A stretch of 64,000 nt of DNA, taken from Paenibacillus catalpae. GTDB lineage: Bacteria; Bacillota; Bacilli; Paenibacillales; Paenibacillaceae. The notes below the pieces were generated by a model. That model saw nothing but the letters and a program-made list of their open reading frames with translations. It had not been told where the DNA came from and did not search any database. Shown here piece after piece: positions 25,215 to 33,520 of this stretch. The position numbers were made by a program, and so were the translations under genes. The stretch covers positions 806,001 to 870,000 of the forward strand of contig NZ_FOMT01000001.1 of assembly GCF_900112695.1 (NCBI RefSeq), read 5' to 3'. Numbering within the stretch: the first letter of the stretch is position 1; each line of letters opens with the position of its first letter.

Positions 25215-26114
25215 ATGCTGTCAACCAATGCAGAGTCTTTAATGGTCTATGAAGCTCTGGCAAGTGAAGTACGCTTGAAGATTATTGATAAATTATTTGA
25301 ACGGGAAAGGCATGTGAAAGAGCTGGCCGCCGAGTTGTTCCTCAGCAGCGCGGTCATTAGCGGACATATCCGGAAGCTGGAGCAAGCAGGGATTGTTGGA
25401 AGCAAAATGAAAAGGGTGGACGGAGGCACGTATAAGATTTGTTTTATCAAGTCGGAATTTCTGCAGATCAAGCTGTCTCCCAATGTCTCCTCTTCTCTAA
25501 GCTTTCATGAGCTGTCCGTGCCGATCGGGCATTATACCGATTATGAGGCGACGCCAACCTGCGGGGTTGCGACAACGGAAAGGATGATCGGCCAATATGA
25601 TAATCCGGTATGCTTTATGGACCCGGAGCGGGTGAATGCGGGTATTTTATGGTTTGCCAGAGGTTGGGTTGAATACAAGATTCCTAATTATTTGTATAAG
25701 GACCAGCAGCTTCATGAGATTGAAATCTCATTCGAGATTGGTTCCGAAGCACCACGCGTGAATGAACATTGGCCATCGGATATCCATTTCTATCTGAATG
25801 ATAAAGCGCTTGGAGTATGGACGAGCCCCGGTGATTATGGGAAGACAAGAGGAAGACTGACCCCGGAATGGTGGTCTCACGATGTTAATCAATACGGTTT
25901 GCTCAAGGTCCTTCGGATCAAGGAGAACGGAAGCTATATTGACGGGCAGAAGATATCGGATGTAGGTCTTAAGGATATCGGGACCGATGCCATGAACTGG
26001 TCATTCCGGATAGCCGCCCAGGATACTGGCCGCGGGCGGGGAGGACTTACCCTCTACGGAAAGGGCTTTGGCAATTACAATCAGGACATTGTCTTTAGGA
26101 GTATATACGTGTGA
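25215..26114 (+). CDS. ArsR-type HTH regulator with large C-terminal domain, beside GH51
   Basis: 299 aa. It has a winged-helix N-terminus (LMVYEALASEVRLKIIDKLFERERHVKELAAELFLSSAVISGHIRKLEQAGIVGSK) and the same ~210-residue C-terminal domain as the gene at 179-1084, sharing GHYTD.EA.PTCG, DPERV.AGILWFARGWVEYK.PNYL, HWPSDI, TPEWW..DVNQYGLLK and GLTLYGKGFGNYNQDIVFR. Placement divergent from GH51 and the two repeats between them suggest it controls abfA. The conserved aromatic-rich C-terminal domain may bind a sugar. The frame also opens a little further downstream at a second Met. A terminator follows. Confidence 0.82.
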   Translation: MLSTNAESLMVYEALASEVRLKIIDKLFERERHVKELAAELFLSSAVISGHIRKLEQAGIVGSKMKRVDGGTYKICFIKSEFLQIKLSPNVSSSLSFHELSVPIGHYTDYEATPTCGVATTERMIGQYDNPVCFMDPERVNAGILWFARGWVEYKIPNYLYKDQQLHEIEISFEIGSEAPRVNEHWPSDIHFYLNDKALGVWTSPGDYGKTRGRLTPEWWSHDVNQYGLLKVLRIKENGSYIDGQKISDVGLKDIGTDAMNWSFRIAAQDTGRGRGGLTLYGKGFGNYNQDIVFRSIYV

Positions 26115-26144
26115 ATGTATACATTTAACTGGAATGATTATTGG

Positions 26145-26173
26145 CGGACCTGCCTTGGGGGTCCGTCTTTTTT
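26145..26173 (+). terminator. Terminator between the regulator and the second ger locus
   Basis: A 6-bp CGGACC / GGTCCG stem (26145-26150 and 26160-26165) is followed by TCTTTTTTG. Confidence 0.7.
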
Positions 26174-26200
26174 GTTATTGATGGAGGTTTTGGAGATAAT

Positions 26201-27799
26201 ATGAAAACGATTGGAGGGATAGGTTTGTTTCGGATAAAGCACAGAAAAAACAGCTCTAAACAGCTTGAATCATCAGATCTCCATCTATCCGACGAACATA
26301 ATTCGGAATTAAGCATGGAGCTCGCGTTAAACGAGAAATTGCTCAGTGAGAAGTTTCAGGCCAGTTCCGACATTATATTTCGTCCAATTAGCAGCAGCCC
26401 CAAGGTGCTCTTGATTTACGTTGATGGATTAATTGATACCAAAACGTTGGATCAGGTTGTAATAATGCCAATTCTTTATGATGGAGCTTCTAATGGTCGG
26501 GATCAAGTTCCTGTTTCCAGACATGTCATTGAAGAACAACTGATCGCCGTCGCGCAAGTCCAAACAGGGCTCACCATCAACGATGCAGTAAACGGAATAC
26601 TAAAGGGGAATGTTCTTTTATTGGTTGACGGAGAAAACAAGGCGATCATCGCGGAGCTCAAAGGTTTTGAAGCTCGCACGGTAGAAGAACCGGCAGCCGA
26701 AGTTTCCATTCGAGGACCTAGAGACGGATTTACGGAAACTTTACGAGTTAATACAAGCTTAATACGAAGACGAATCCGCAGTCCAAAGCTGAAGATGGAA
26801 TCGACGACCGTAGGACAGGTTTCTCAAACCGATATTGTAATCGCTTATATCGAAGGGATTGTATCCAATACGGTCTTGGAGGAAGTGCGTAATAGAATTG
26901 GGCAAATCCGGATCGACGGCGTACTAGAGTCGGGGTATGTGGAAGAGTTTATTGAAGACGTTCCTTGGTCTCCATTCCCCCAAATTCAAAATACCGAGCG
27001 ACCCGATATCGTGAGTGCCAGCTTGCTCGAGGGAAAGGTCGCCATTCTCGTCGATAACACTCCGTTCGTGCTGATTGTCCCCATGACATTTTGGACCGGC
27101 TTACAGGCGGTGGAAGATTACTATGAAAGATCCATCTACACGACCTTTGTTCGATTTGTTCGGTTCTCCTTATTTAATATAGCGCTGCTTCTTCCTTCCA
27201 TGTATGTCGCACTCTCAACCTTTCATCAACAGCTCATTCCTACTAACTTGCTCATCAGCATTGCAAATTCCAGGGAAGGTGTCCCGTTTCCGACGTTTGT
27301 CGAGACGTTGTTGATGGAGTTTATGTTCGAGGGACTCAGGGAAGCAGGGATTCGAATGCCCAAGGCCGTCGGTTCAGCCGTTAGCATAGTGGGAGCGCTT
27401 GTCATTGGACAAGCCGCCGTACAAGCGGGCATCGTATCCGCACCTGTTGTAATTGTCGTGGCTACTACGGGAATCGCATCTTTTGCCATACCGCGATACA
27501 ATTTCGGGACCGCCTACCGGCTGCTCCGTTTTCCGATGTTGTTCTTAGCGGGAATATTAGGATTATACGGCATTATTAGCGGACTGTTTCTCATGATCAT
27601 TCATCTGTTAAGGCTGCAATCGTTCGGAGTTCCTTATATGAACCCAGTAGTTCCGTTAGGGCAGAACCTGAAGGATGTCTTCATACGGGCACCAAGATGG
27701 AGTATGAACATGCGCCCCGAGTTTTCCGGACCTAACAAGAAACGTATTCCGGAAGGCCAACAACCAAGTTCCAAGCGAGGAGGCCAATCCAATGATTAA
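26201..27799 (+). CDS. Spore germination receptor subunit A, second locus (GerA family)
   Basis: 532 aa from ATG 26201, behind TTGGAG; the frame is open further upstream to 26141 but that part overlaps the terminator. A ~60-residue polar N-terminal extension is followed by the GerA soluble domain (AEVSIRGPRDGFTETLRVNTSLIRRRI) and the membrane region (LLMEFMFEGLREAGIRMPKAVG.., VGALVIGQAAVQAGIVSAP). It is clearly paralogous to the gene at 19759. It overlaps the following GerC gene by 8 bases. Confidence 0.92.
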   Translation: MKTIGGIGLFRIKHRKNSSKQLESSDLHLSDEHNSELSMELALNEKLLSEKFQASSDIIFRPISSSPKVLLIYVDGLIDTKTLDQVVIMPILYDGASNGRDQVPVSRHVIEEQLIAVAQVQTGLTINDAVNGILKGNVLLLVDGENKAIIAELKGFEARTVEEPAAEVSIRGPRDGFTETLRVNTSLIRRRIRSPKLKMESTTVGQVSQTDIVIAYIEGIVSNTVLEEVRNRIGQIRIDGVLESGYVEEFIEDVPWSPFPQIQNTERPDIVSASLLEGKVAILVDNTPFVLIVPMTFWTGLQAVEDYYERSIYTTFVRFVRFSLFNIALLLPSMYVALSTFHQQLIPTNLLISIANSREGVPFPTFVETLLMEFMFEGLREAGIRMPKAVGSAVSIVGALVIGQAAVQAGIVSAPVVIVVATTGIASFAIPRYNFGTAYRLLRFPMLFLAGILGLYGIISGLFLMIIHLLRLQSFGVPYMNPVVPLGQNLKDVFIRAPRWSMNMRPEFSGPNKKRIPEGQQPSSKRGGQSND

Positions 27800-29012
27800 G
27801 AAATGGTACAGCAGAGGATTCATTCTGTTCTTCCTATTCCTATCGGGTTGTTGGGATAGTTCGGAGATAAACGAAATGGCCATTGAACTTGCATGGGGGA
27901 TCGATAAAGCCTCGGACAAGAAAGTCATGATAAGCGCACAGGCAATCATCCCGTCCAAATTGGGCGGCGGGCAAAACAATGGCGCCTCTGGAGGAAGCAA
28001 TGGAAAACCATTTTTTGTCGCCACGGGCAATGGCATGAATACGCTTGATGCCGTACAGCGGATGCAGACGAAGCTTTCCCGGCAAGTATTCCGCGGGCAC
28101 CGGCGGGTTATCGTCATTGGAGAAGCTATGGCAAGGCAGGGAATAAAGGAAGTATTCGATACCTATACCCGAGATCCGAACTTGAAGCTGCGAACCGATA
28201 TCTTTGTTGTCAAGGGAGATACGGCCAAAAATTTTTTGCAAGTTTCGTACCCATTAGAAAATATTCCAGGACTCGGGGCTTCAGGGGAGTTTACCCAGAT
28301 GGGATCACCAGCTGAAATGGGGATGTTAAATTTTTTGCTTTCTGCAACCAGCGCAGGAGCTAGCCCGACTTTACCAGCTATTGCAATTGCCACGAACTCT
28401 TCTTTGCAAAATGAAGAAGATCAGGATGACCGGCCTAAATCGGGTAGAGAAGGGTTTAGAATCGATGGATCCGCTGTTTTTAATAAGGATTTGAAGTTGG
28501 AAGGGTATTTAAATTTAAAAGAAGATCAGGCTGTACGCTGGGTGATGGGGAATTTGAAGGAATTGACGGTTACTGCAACTGTACCGGATGAGAAAGGTAA
28601 CGTTAGTATGAACGTTTACAAAGTGAGCAGTAAGATCCAACCGGTCCTCCAATCGGATAAATTAAGAATCTATATTACGCTGGCGGGCCAAGGAGCAATT
28701 CGCGAAAACAATACCCGTCTGGATCTTACACGGACAGAGAACGTCAAGCTCCTTCAAAGCGCCTTAAATAAAGACGCTGAAGAGAGGGTGCGTCAAACGA
28801 TTGCTAAGGTCCAGCAAAATTATGGAGCCGATATCTTTGGATTCAGCGACGTCATTCGCAGAAAAAATTTGCCTTTATGGAAGTCTGTTAAGAATAACTG
28901 GGAAGAGGAATTCCGGGAAGCTGAAATATCCGTGACGGCAAAAATAAAGGTCCGGCGGATAGGCGTTACAGGCCCTTCGTTGCATCTGAACCCGCATGAG
29001 ACTGAAAAATAA
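27792..29012 (+). CDS. Spore germination receptor lipoprotein subunit C, second locus
   Basis: 406 aa. Lipobox FLSGCWDSSEINE, then RMQTKLSRQVFRGHRRVIVIGE, FRIDGSAVFNKDLKLEGYL and GADIFGFSDVIRRKNLPLW, all typical of GerC. Compared with the first locus it has a Gly/Asn/Ser-rich insertion near residue 60 (GGGQNNGASGGSNG). It overlaps the A gene. It is followed after three bases by the stop codon of a GerB gene on the other strand, with no terminator between them, so the two transcripts must overlap. Confidence 0.92.
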   Translation: MIKKWYSRGFILFFLFLSGCWDSSEINEMAIELAWGIDKASDKKVMISAQAIIPSKLGGGQNNGASGGSNGKPFFVATGNGMNTLDAVQRMQTKLSRQVFRGHRRVIVIGEAMARQGIKEVFDTYTRDPNLKLRTDIFVVKGDTAKNFLQVSYPLENIPGLGASGEFTQMGSPAEMGMLNFLLSATSAGASPTLPAIAIATNSSLQNEEDQDDRPKSGREGFRIDGSAVFNKDLKLEGYLNLKEDQAVRWVMGNLKELTVTATVPDEKGNVSMNVYKVSSKIQPVLQSDKLRIYITLAGQGAIRENNTRLDLTRTENVKLLQSALNKDAEERVRQTIAKVQQNYGADIFGFSDVIRRKNLPLWKSVKNNWEEEFREAEISVTAKIKVRRIGVTGPSLHLNPHETEK

Positions 29013-29015
29013 AAA

Positions 29016-30104
29016 TCATTTTATCATTCGCCGAAACCGAGTCACGACGAGAAGGAGCATGGGTAAGATCAAGAGCAACGGTACCCAAATATAAGGAACG
29101 AGTATTTCAAAGTGATGACGATAAATGTGCTCGGCAATGTTTTGAGACATCGTTAGTCCCAGCAATAGGGAAATGGAGCATGCCGGGATGATAAGAACGC
29201 GGTAACTCTTCATTTTCGTTAACTGCTGAACTCCTTTTACTGCCGCAAGCATAATGATGACGCTTTTTAATAGAGCCGTCATCAAAAAATAAAGAGCGCC
29301 GAACATTTGTATGTTTTCAATGAATTTTCCGATGCTGATGACGCTCAGAAGGGTGTAAAGCGGATACAGTAATCCCGAAAACATATTGCCAAAAACTAAA
29401 ATGCCCAGCACATCAAAGCAGGCTATTATAATTCCGGTTAATAATGAAGCATAAACGGTAATCTTCATCAATTTATCCGTATGTTTAGTCTCCGGCCAGA
29501 ACATGGCGAGAACGAGGGTTTCGCCAAAGGATTGCGTGATTCCCGACGGATAAACGACATTCCACACAGGCTGCCACCCGTTTTCCAATAAAGGAAGTAA
29601 ATTACGGGTATGCAAAACGCCAGAGCGGGCAAGAAGAACGATCTCAATACAAAACAAGAATAAGACGATGGGGAGGAACAATTCACCTAGTCGGGAGACC
29701 TCCTCGATACCGCCATACACGCAATAGGCAACTATAACGGTAAATATCAATGTGATAATTAGTAGCGGCGTATTCGGCAATAAAGCTGTTGAAACCATGT
29801 CCCTGATATCCGCAATGATCCTTCCGACAATATACAAAAACATGATGGGGTAAAGAAAGGCAAGAGGCGTTCCAATCCAGCGCCCGAGCTGCGCGGGAAA
29901 CCACTCGACTAAGGTTAATCCCGGATTGAACCGCATTAAGGAAATATAGATCATAATGACAAGCAAGCCCAGACAAAGGGAAACGAGTTCTGCAATCCAC
30001 GCATCCCGGCCGGCCGACCCGCCGAAGCCGAATATAATCGACGTGCCCATTTGGTAAATAAAAGTAATTGCGAATAACTGGTAACTGGAAATTTTATTTA
30101 ACAT
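29016..30104 (-). CDS. Spore germination receptor permease subunit B, inverted (GerB family)
   Basis: 362 aa with about ten hydrophobic segments. It opens MLNKISSYQLFAITFIYQMGTSIIFGFGG, a standard GerB start. GGGAG lies five bases before the ATG. It is most simply the B subunit of the second receptor, but it is encoded on the opposite strand, convergent with A and C, so it needs its own promoter in 30105-30405. Its stop is three bases from the GerC stop. Confidence 0.9.
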   Translation of the reverse strand: MLNKISSYQLFAITFIYQMGTSIIFGFGGSAGRDAWIAELVSLCLGLLVIMIYISLMRFNPGLTLVEWFPAQLGRWIGTPLAFLYPIMFLYIVGRIIADIRDMVSTALLPNTPLLIITLIFTVIVAYCVYGGIEEVSRLGELFLPIVLFLFCIEIVLLARSGVLHTRNLLPLLENGWQPVWNVVYPSGITQSFGETLVLAMFWPETKHTDKLMKITVYASLLTGIIIACFDVLGILVFGNMFSGLLYPLYTLLSVISIGKFIENIQMFGALYFLMTALLKSVIIMLAAVKGVQQLTKMKSYRVLIIPACSISLLLGLTMSQNIAEHIYRHHFEILVPYIWVPLLLILPMLLLVVTRFRRMIK

Positions 30105-30185
30105 TCATTCTCCCGAATCTTCTGACCTGCTTTGCAATACATCAAGTAAATTCAATTCAGTGCTCTCAAATTTTACCTGTCTCAG

Positions 30186-30244
30186 CTATTATTGCCGTTG
30201 GTTTGCTAAATGAATCATGATAATTCTCGAACAGGCAATAATAG
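30186..30244. repeat. 11-bp inverted repeat between gerB and the binding-protein operon
   Basis: CTATTATTGCC (30186-30196) and its exact complement GGCAATAATAG (30234-30244) are 37 bases apart. It lies in the ~300-base divergent region between gerB and the gene at 30406. It could be a distal operator pair or part of a decayed element. No T-run follows. Confidence 0.4.
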
Positions 30245-30256
30245 GTAAAGCGCATC

Positions 30257-30291
30257 TTTAGGATTCGTTATCGATGTTTAGTATTCGTTAT
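30257..30291. promoter_or_regulatory. Tandem 15-nt direct repeat, 20-base period (operator candidate)
   Basis: TTTAGGATTCGTTAT (30257-30271) and TTTAGTATTCGTTAT (30277-30291) differ at one base and are phased two helical turns apart. They lie ~115 bases upstream of the solute-binding protein gene that starts the operon containing an AraC-type response regulator. Such regulators bind tandem direct sites, so self-regulation is plausible. Confidence 0.5.
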
Positions 30292-30405
30292 ATCGAAGAA
30301 ACCCGTGATCCAGTAATGTTAAGGGTGCTTGTAAAATTTTTCGACGCGAATCGACTTTGCCTTGCAGGCAATGCTGATTTCGCTTGAAGGAGAGCAGAGT
30401 TAGGC

Positions 30406-31731
30406 ATGAGGAAGCTGCAGCTCTTACAGTCCGGATGGACTGGACTACTGATCGTTGCAGCATTAGCCGGCTGCAGTTACAGCTCGGGACAAAAAACGGG
30501 TTCGGCAGTTGGCGGAGGAAATTCCGGCGGGGGATTGGAAGGACGAACGATTACGTTCGTAACCGGCTCCCATCCCTGGGTTGACGTCATTAAGCCGTTA
30601 TTGCCCGAATTTGAGGAGGAAACCGGCATTAATGTGCGGATCCAAGGTTATTTCGAGGATCAACTGACACAGAAGCTGACCGTGCAATTTGCGGCCCGCT
30701 CGGAGACGCCGGATGTATTCATGTACCGTCCGCTGCAGGAAGGGAAACTGTTTTTTCGGAACGGTTGGCTTGAGCCGCTTGATGCTTATGCGACGCGGGA
30801 TGCAGAATATGAACTTGGCGATTTCTCGCCGGCATCGATCCGTTCATCAACTGTAGATGGCAAGCTGGCTGGAATCCCTATTGTTACGGAACAACAAATA
30901 TTGTATTACCGCAAAGATTTGCTGCAAGAAGCGGGTATTGCCGTCCCGACCACGATTGGAGAGCTTAAAGCCGCCGCAGCTAAACTGAATCACCCGGAGC
31001 GGGGCGTATACGGCTTTGTTGCCAGAGGACAACGAAGCCCGCTTGTGACTCAGCTCTCGTCCTTTCTTTACTCGGAGGGCGGCGACTTTATCCGGAACGG
31101 CAAAGCAGCCATTAATACGCCGGAAGCGCTTAAGGCGTTCGAGACTTATGGCGGTTTGCTGAGGGATTACGGACCTCCAAATGTAATCAACATGTCTTGG
31201 CCGCAGGCAAGTGCCTTTTTCTCGGAAGGAAAGGCTGCGCTTTACACGGATGCAAATTCAATTTACCGGGCGGCTTTGGATCCGGAACGGTCCAAGGTGG
31301 CAGGAGAAGTCGGATTTGCGCCTTTTCCGGCGGGGGAGAAGGGATCAATGTCCTATAACATTACGTCGTGGGGGCTTGCGATCAATCCCAAATCGGTGGA
31401 TAAAGAAGCAGCATGGACGTTTGTGGAGTGGGCGAGCGGCAAAGCAATGATGCTGCTAGCCCAGCAGGCGGGCAATCCCGGTCCAAGATCATCCGTATGG
31501 AACGATCCGCAGGGAACCATCGGGTTCCCGGATGAACTCGCCTCCGTTTTCAAACAAACGATTAACGGTGGTGTCGATCATGATCGACCGCAGACGGTAG
31601 ATGTTGCAGCCGCGCGGGAGCAGGTCGGCAAAATCGTGCAGATGGTTATTACGGGAGAGCCTGACATCAGGAAAGCTGCCGATCAGGCGAATGCCGCTTT
31701 GCAGGCGATCCTTGATGAGGAAGCGGAGTAA
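30406..31731 (+). CDS. Extracellular solute-binding lipoprotein (family 1)
   Basis: 441 aa. Lipobox LAGC with lipid-attached Cys23, then a Gly/Ser linker and a family 1 binding-protein fold (ITFVTGSHPWVDVIKPLLPEFEEETGINVRI, IVTEQQILYYRKDLLQEAGI, EAAWTFVEWASGKAMM). Members bind sugars or related solutes outside the membrane for an ABC importer. No permease genes are near. Instead a sensor kinase follows after four bases, so it may serve as a sensory co-receptor. GGAG lies 13 or more bases before the ATG, an unusually long spacing. First gene of an apparent five-gene operon. Confidence 0.88.
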   Translation: MRKLQLLQSGWTGLLIVAALAGCSYSSGQKTGSAVGGGNSGGGLEGRTITFVTGSHPWVDVIKPLLPEFEEETGINVRIQGYFEDQLTQKLTVQFAARSETPDVFMYRPLQEGKLFFRNGWLEPLDAYATRDAEYELGDFSPASIRSSTVDGKLAGIPIVTEQQILYYRKDLLQEAGIAVPTTIGELKAAAAKLNHPERGVYGFVARGQRSPLVTQLSSFLYSEGGDFIRNGKAAINTPEALKAFETYGGLLRDYGPPNVINMSWPQASAFFSEGKAALYTDANSIYRAALDPERSKVAGEVGFAPFPAGEKGSMSYNITSWGLAINPKSVDKEAAWTFVEWASGKAMMLLAQQAGNPGPRSSVWNDPQGTIGFPDELASVFKQTINGGVDHDRPQTVDVAAAREQVGKIVQMVITGEPDIRKAADQANAALQAILDEEAE

Positions 31732-31735
31732 GGGC

Positions 31736-33520
31736 ATGCCGAGGCGACTATCGATCTTTAACAAAATGGCTTTAACGATTGTTCTGCTGCTTGTGCCCGT
31801 TCTGCTGCTGTACAGCTACTCCAACCGAATTTCGACCGGGGTTGTGGAGGAGCAAATGCGTTCGTCCAATTTGAGCAAACTGATCTTCTTTATGGATCAA
31901 TTGGATGGAACGATGGAAAATTTATCGATGTTTCCGGTTATCTTAAGTGACGATCCGCATATACGAGATTTTCTGTCGCCGGCACCTGGCGAGCCGGAAA
32001 GCGGAATGCTGAAGGCACAGGCGAGAGTGACGGAAAAGCTGGGTCTGCAGAGCGTCTCCAGCCCTTGGTCGAACGATCTGACATTTGCCTTTCCGGAGAA
32101 AAATCTTGTGTTATCCTCGAACATTTACTTGAACGGCAGCGAAGTCCAATCGCCTGAGAGAAAGATTGTGACAGATTGGGCTTATGAGCAGGACAGCTCA
32201 CGCGGTTATTCGATCCGTACGTTTGTCCGCGAGACCGGGGTTCCCGCCGCTGCCGATAAGGTCGGGGAAGCCGACGCCGTGATTCAGGTTCGTTTTCCTG
32301 TCCAGAACATCAGCGACATGCTCGATGTGTACAAAAAGGAGAACCGGGGCGATCCATTTTTATTTCTTCCGGATATGGAGCCGGTCCGCAACAGCACTTA
32401 TGCCGAAGCGGCTTCGTCTGACGTCATCCGGGAGCTTGGGGATGGAGACTTAGGTCAAAATGGCCAGCTGAGCTTGAAGATGAACGGCCAAACCTACTTG
32501 GTCAGCTATGTGAAATCGCGTCAATTAGGCTGGTATCTGATTGATTATGTGCCGGTTAAGCGGATCGTGTCGCCAATCATACAGGCACGCAACTGGTTCT
32601 ACGGCTCGATTGTCCTTCTTATTCTGATCGGCTTGCTTGCATCCGTATTGCTGTACCGCAATGTTCAGATTCCTTTATCCAACATGATAGCGGGCGTGAA
32701 GCGGATGAAGAGCGGCGATCTGTCGTGGCGGATCGGCTACAAAGCGAACAACGAGTTTGACGAGCTGATCCGGCATCATAATGAAATGGCCGGTCAGATT
32801 CAACGGTTGATTGAGGACGTGTATACCGAGAAGCTCAGGTCGAGGGAAGCGACGCTCAAGCAGCTGCAGTCGCAGATTAATCCCCATTTTCTGTACAACT
32901 CGCTGTTCTTTATTATCAATTCCGCCATGTTGGAGGACCGGGATTCGGTCATCTCGATGTCAGAAAATTTGGCGGAGTTTTACCGCTATACGACAAAGGT
33001 GGATAATCAGCTGCCGACGGTACGCGATGAACTTGAATTCGTTAGCCATTATTTGAACATCCATACGCTTAGGATGGGGAGGCTGACCTTTGAGATTGAA
33101 GTGCCGGAAGCCATGCTGGATGAGCCGATTCCCCGTCTGACTTTGCAGCCGATTGTTGAAAATGCGATTGTGCACGGCATTGAAGGCCGGGTTGGCGGCG
33201 GTCATATTGTCATTACTGGTCGACAGGATGGGGAATACAACTATCTTGAAATAGCCGACAACGGAGCGGGTATGTCGGAAGACGCGCTTCTCCGGCTGGA
33301 GTCCTTGCTTGACGAGAAGATGACGGATGAAATCGGCTGCGGCACATGGAATGTGCACCAGCGTCTTCGCAGCCGGTTCGGGGAAGGCTCGGGTCTTCGT
33401 TTCCGGCATGGTGTTAAGGAGGGTCTTGTCGTTACAGTATGCTGGTTAAAGGATGCGAGCAGGTCACTGGTTCTGGATGAAAATCGGTTGGAAGGTGAAG
33501 CGGGATGGCCCAGCTCTTAA
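31736..33520 (+). CDS. Sensor histidine kinase, YesM/LytS-like
   Basis: 594 aa from ATG 31736 (GGAG seven bases upstream; the frame is open further back over the binding-protein gene). TM1 ~11-29, an extracellular sensor region ~30-287, TM2 ~288-308, HAMP ~308-362, then the His_kinase domain with phosphoacceptor His384 in QSQINPHFLYNSL and the ATP-binding N-box VENAIVHGIEG and G-box DNGAGMS. It signals to the response regulator whose gene overlaps its 3' end by 16 bases. With the adjacent binding lipoprotein it probably senses an extracellular sugar or sugar acid. Confidence 0.92.
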   Translation: MPRRLSIFNKMALTIVLLLVPVLLLYSYSNRISTGVVEEQMRSSNLSKLIFFMDQLDGTMENLSMFPVILSDDPHIRDFLSPAPGEPESGMLKAQARVTEKLGLQSVSSPWSNDLTFAFPEKNLVLSSNIYLNGSEVQSPERKIVTDWAYEQDSSRGYSIRTFVRETGVPAAADKVGEADAVIQVRFPVQNISDMLDVYKKENRGDPFLFLPDMEPVRNSTYAEAASSDVIRELGDGDLGQNGQLSLKMNGQTYLVSYVKSRQLGWYLIDYVPVKRIVSPIIQARNWFYGSIVLLILIGLLASVLLYRNVQIPLSNMIAGVKRMKSGDLSWRIGYKANNEFDELIRHHNEMAGQIQRLIEDVYTEKLRSREATLKQLQSQINPHFLYNSLFFIINSAMLEDRDSVISMSENLAEFYRYTTKVDNQLPTVRDELEFVSHYLNIHTLRMGRLTFEIEVPEAMLDEPIPRLTLQPIVENAIVHGIEGRVGGGHIVITGRQDGEYNYLEIADNGAGMSEDALLRLESLLDEKMTDEIGCGTWNVHQRLRSRFGEGSGLRFRHGVKEGLVVTVCWLKDASRSLVLDENRLEGEAGWPSS

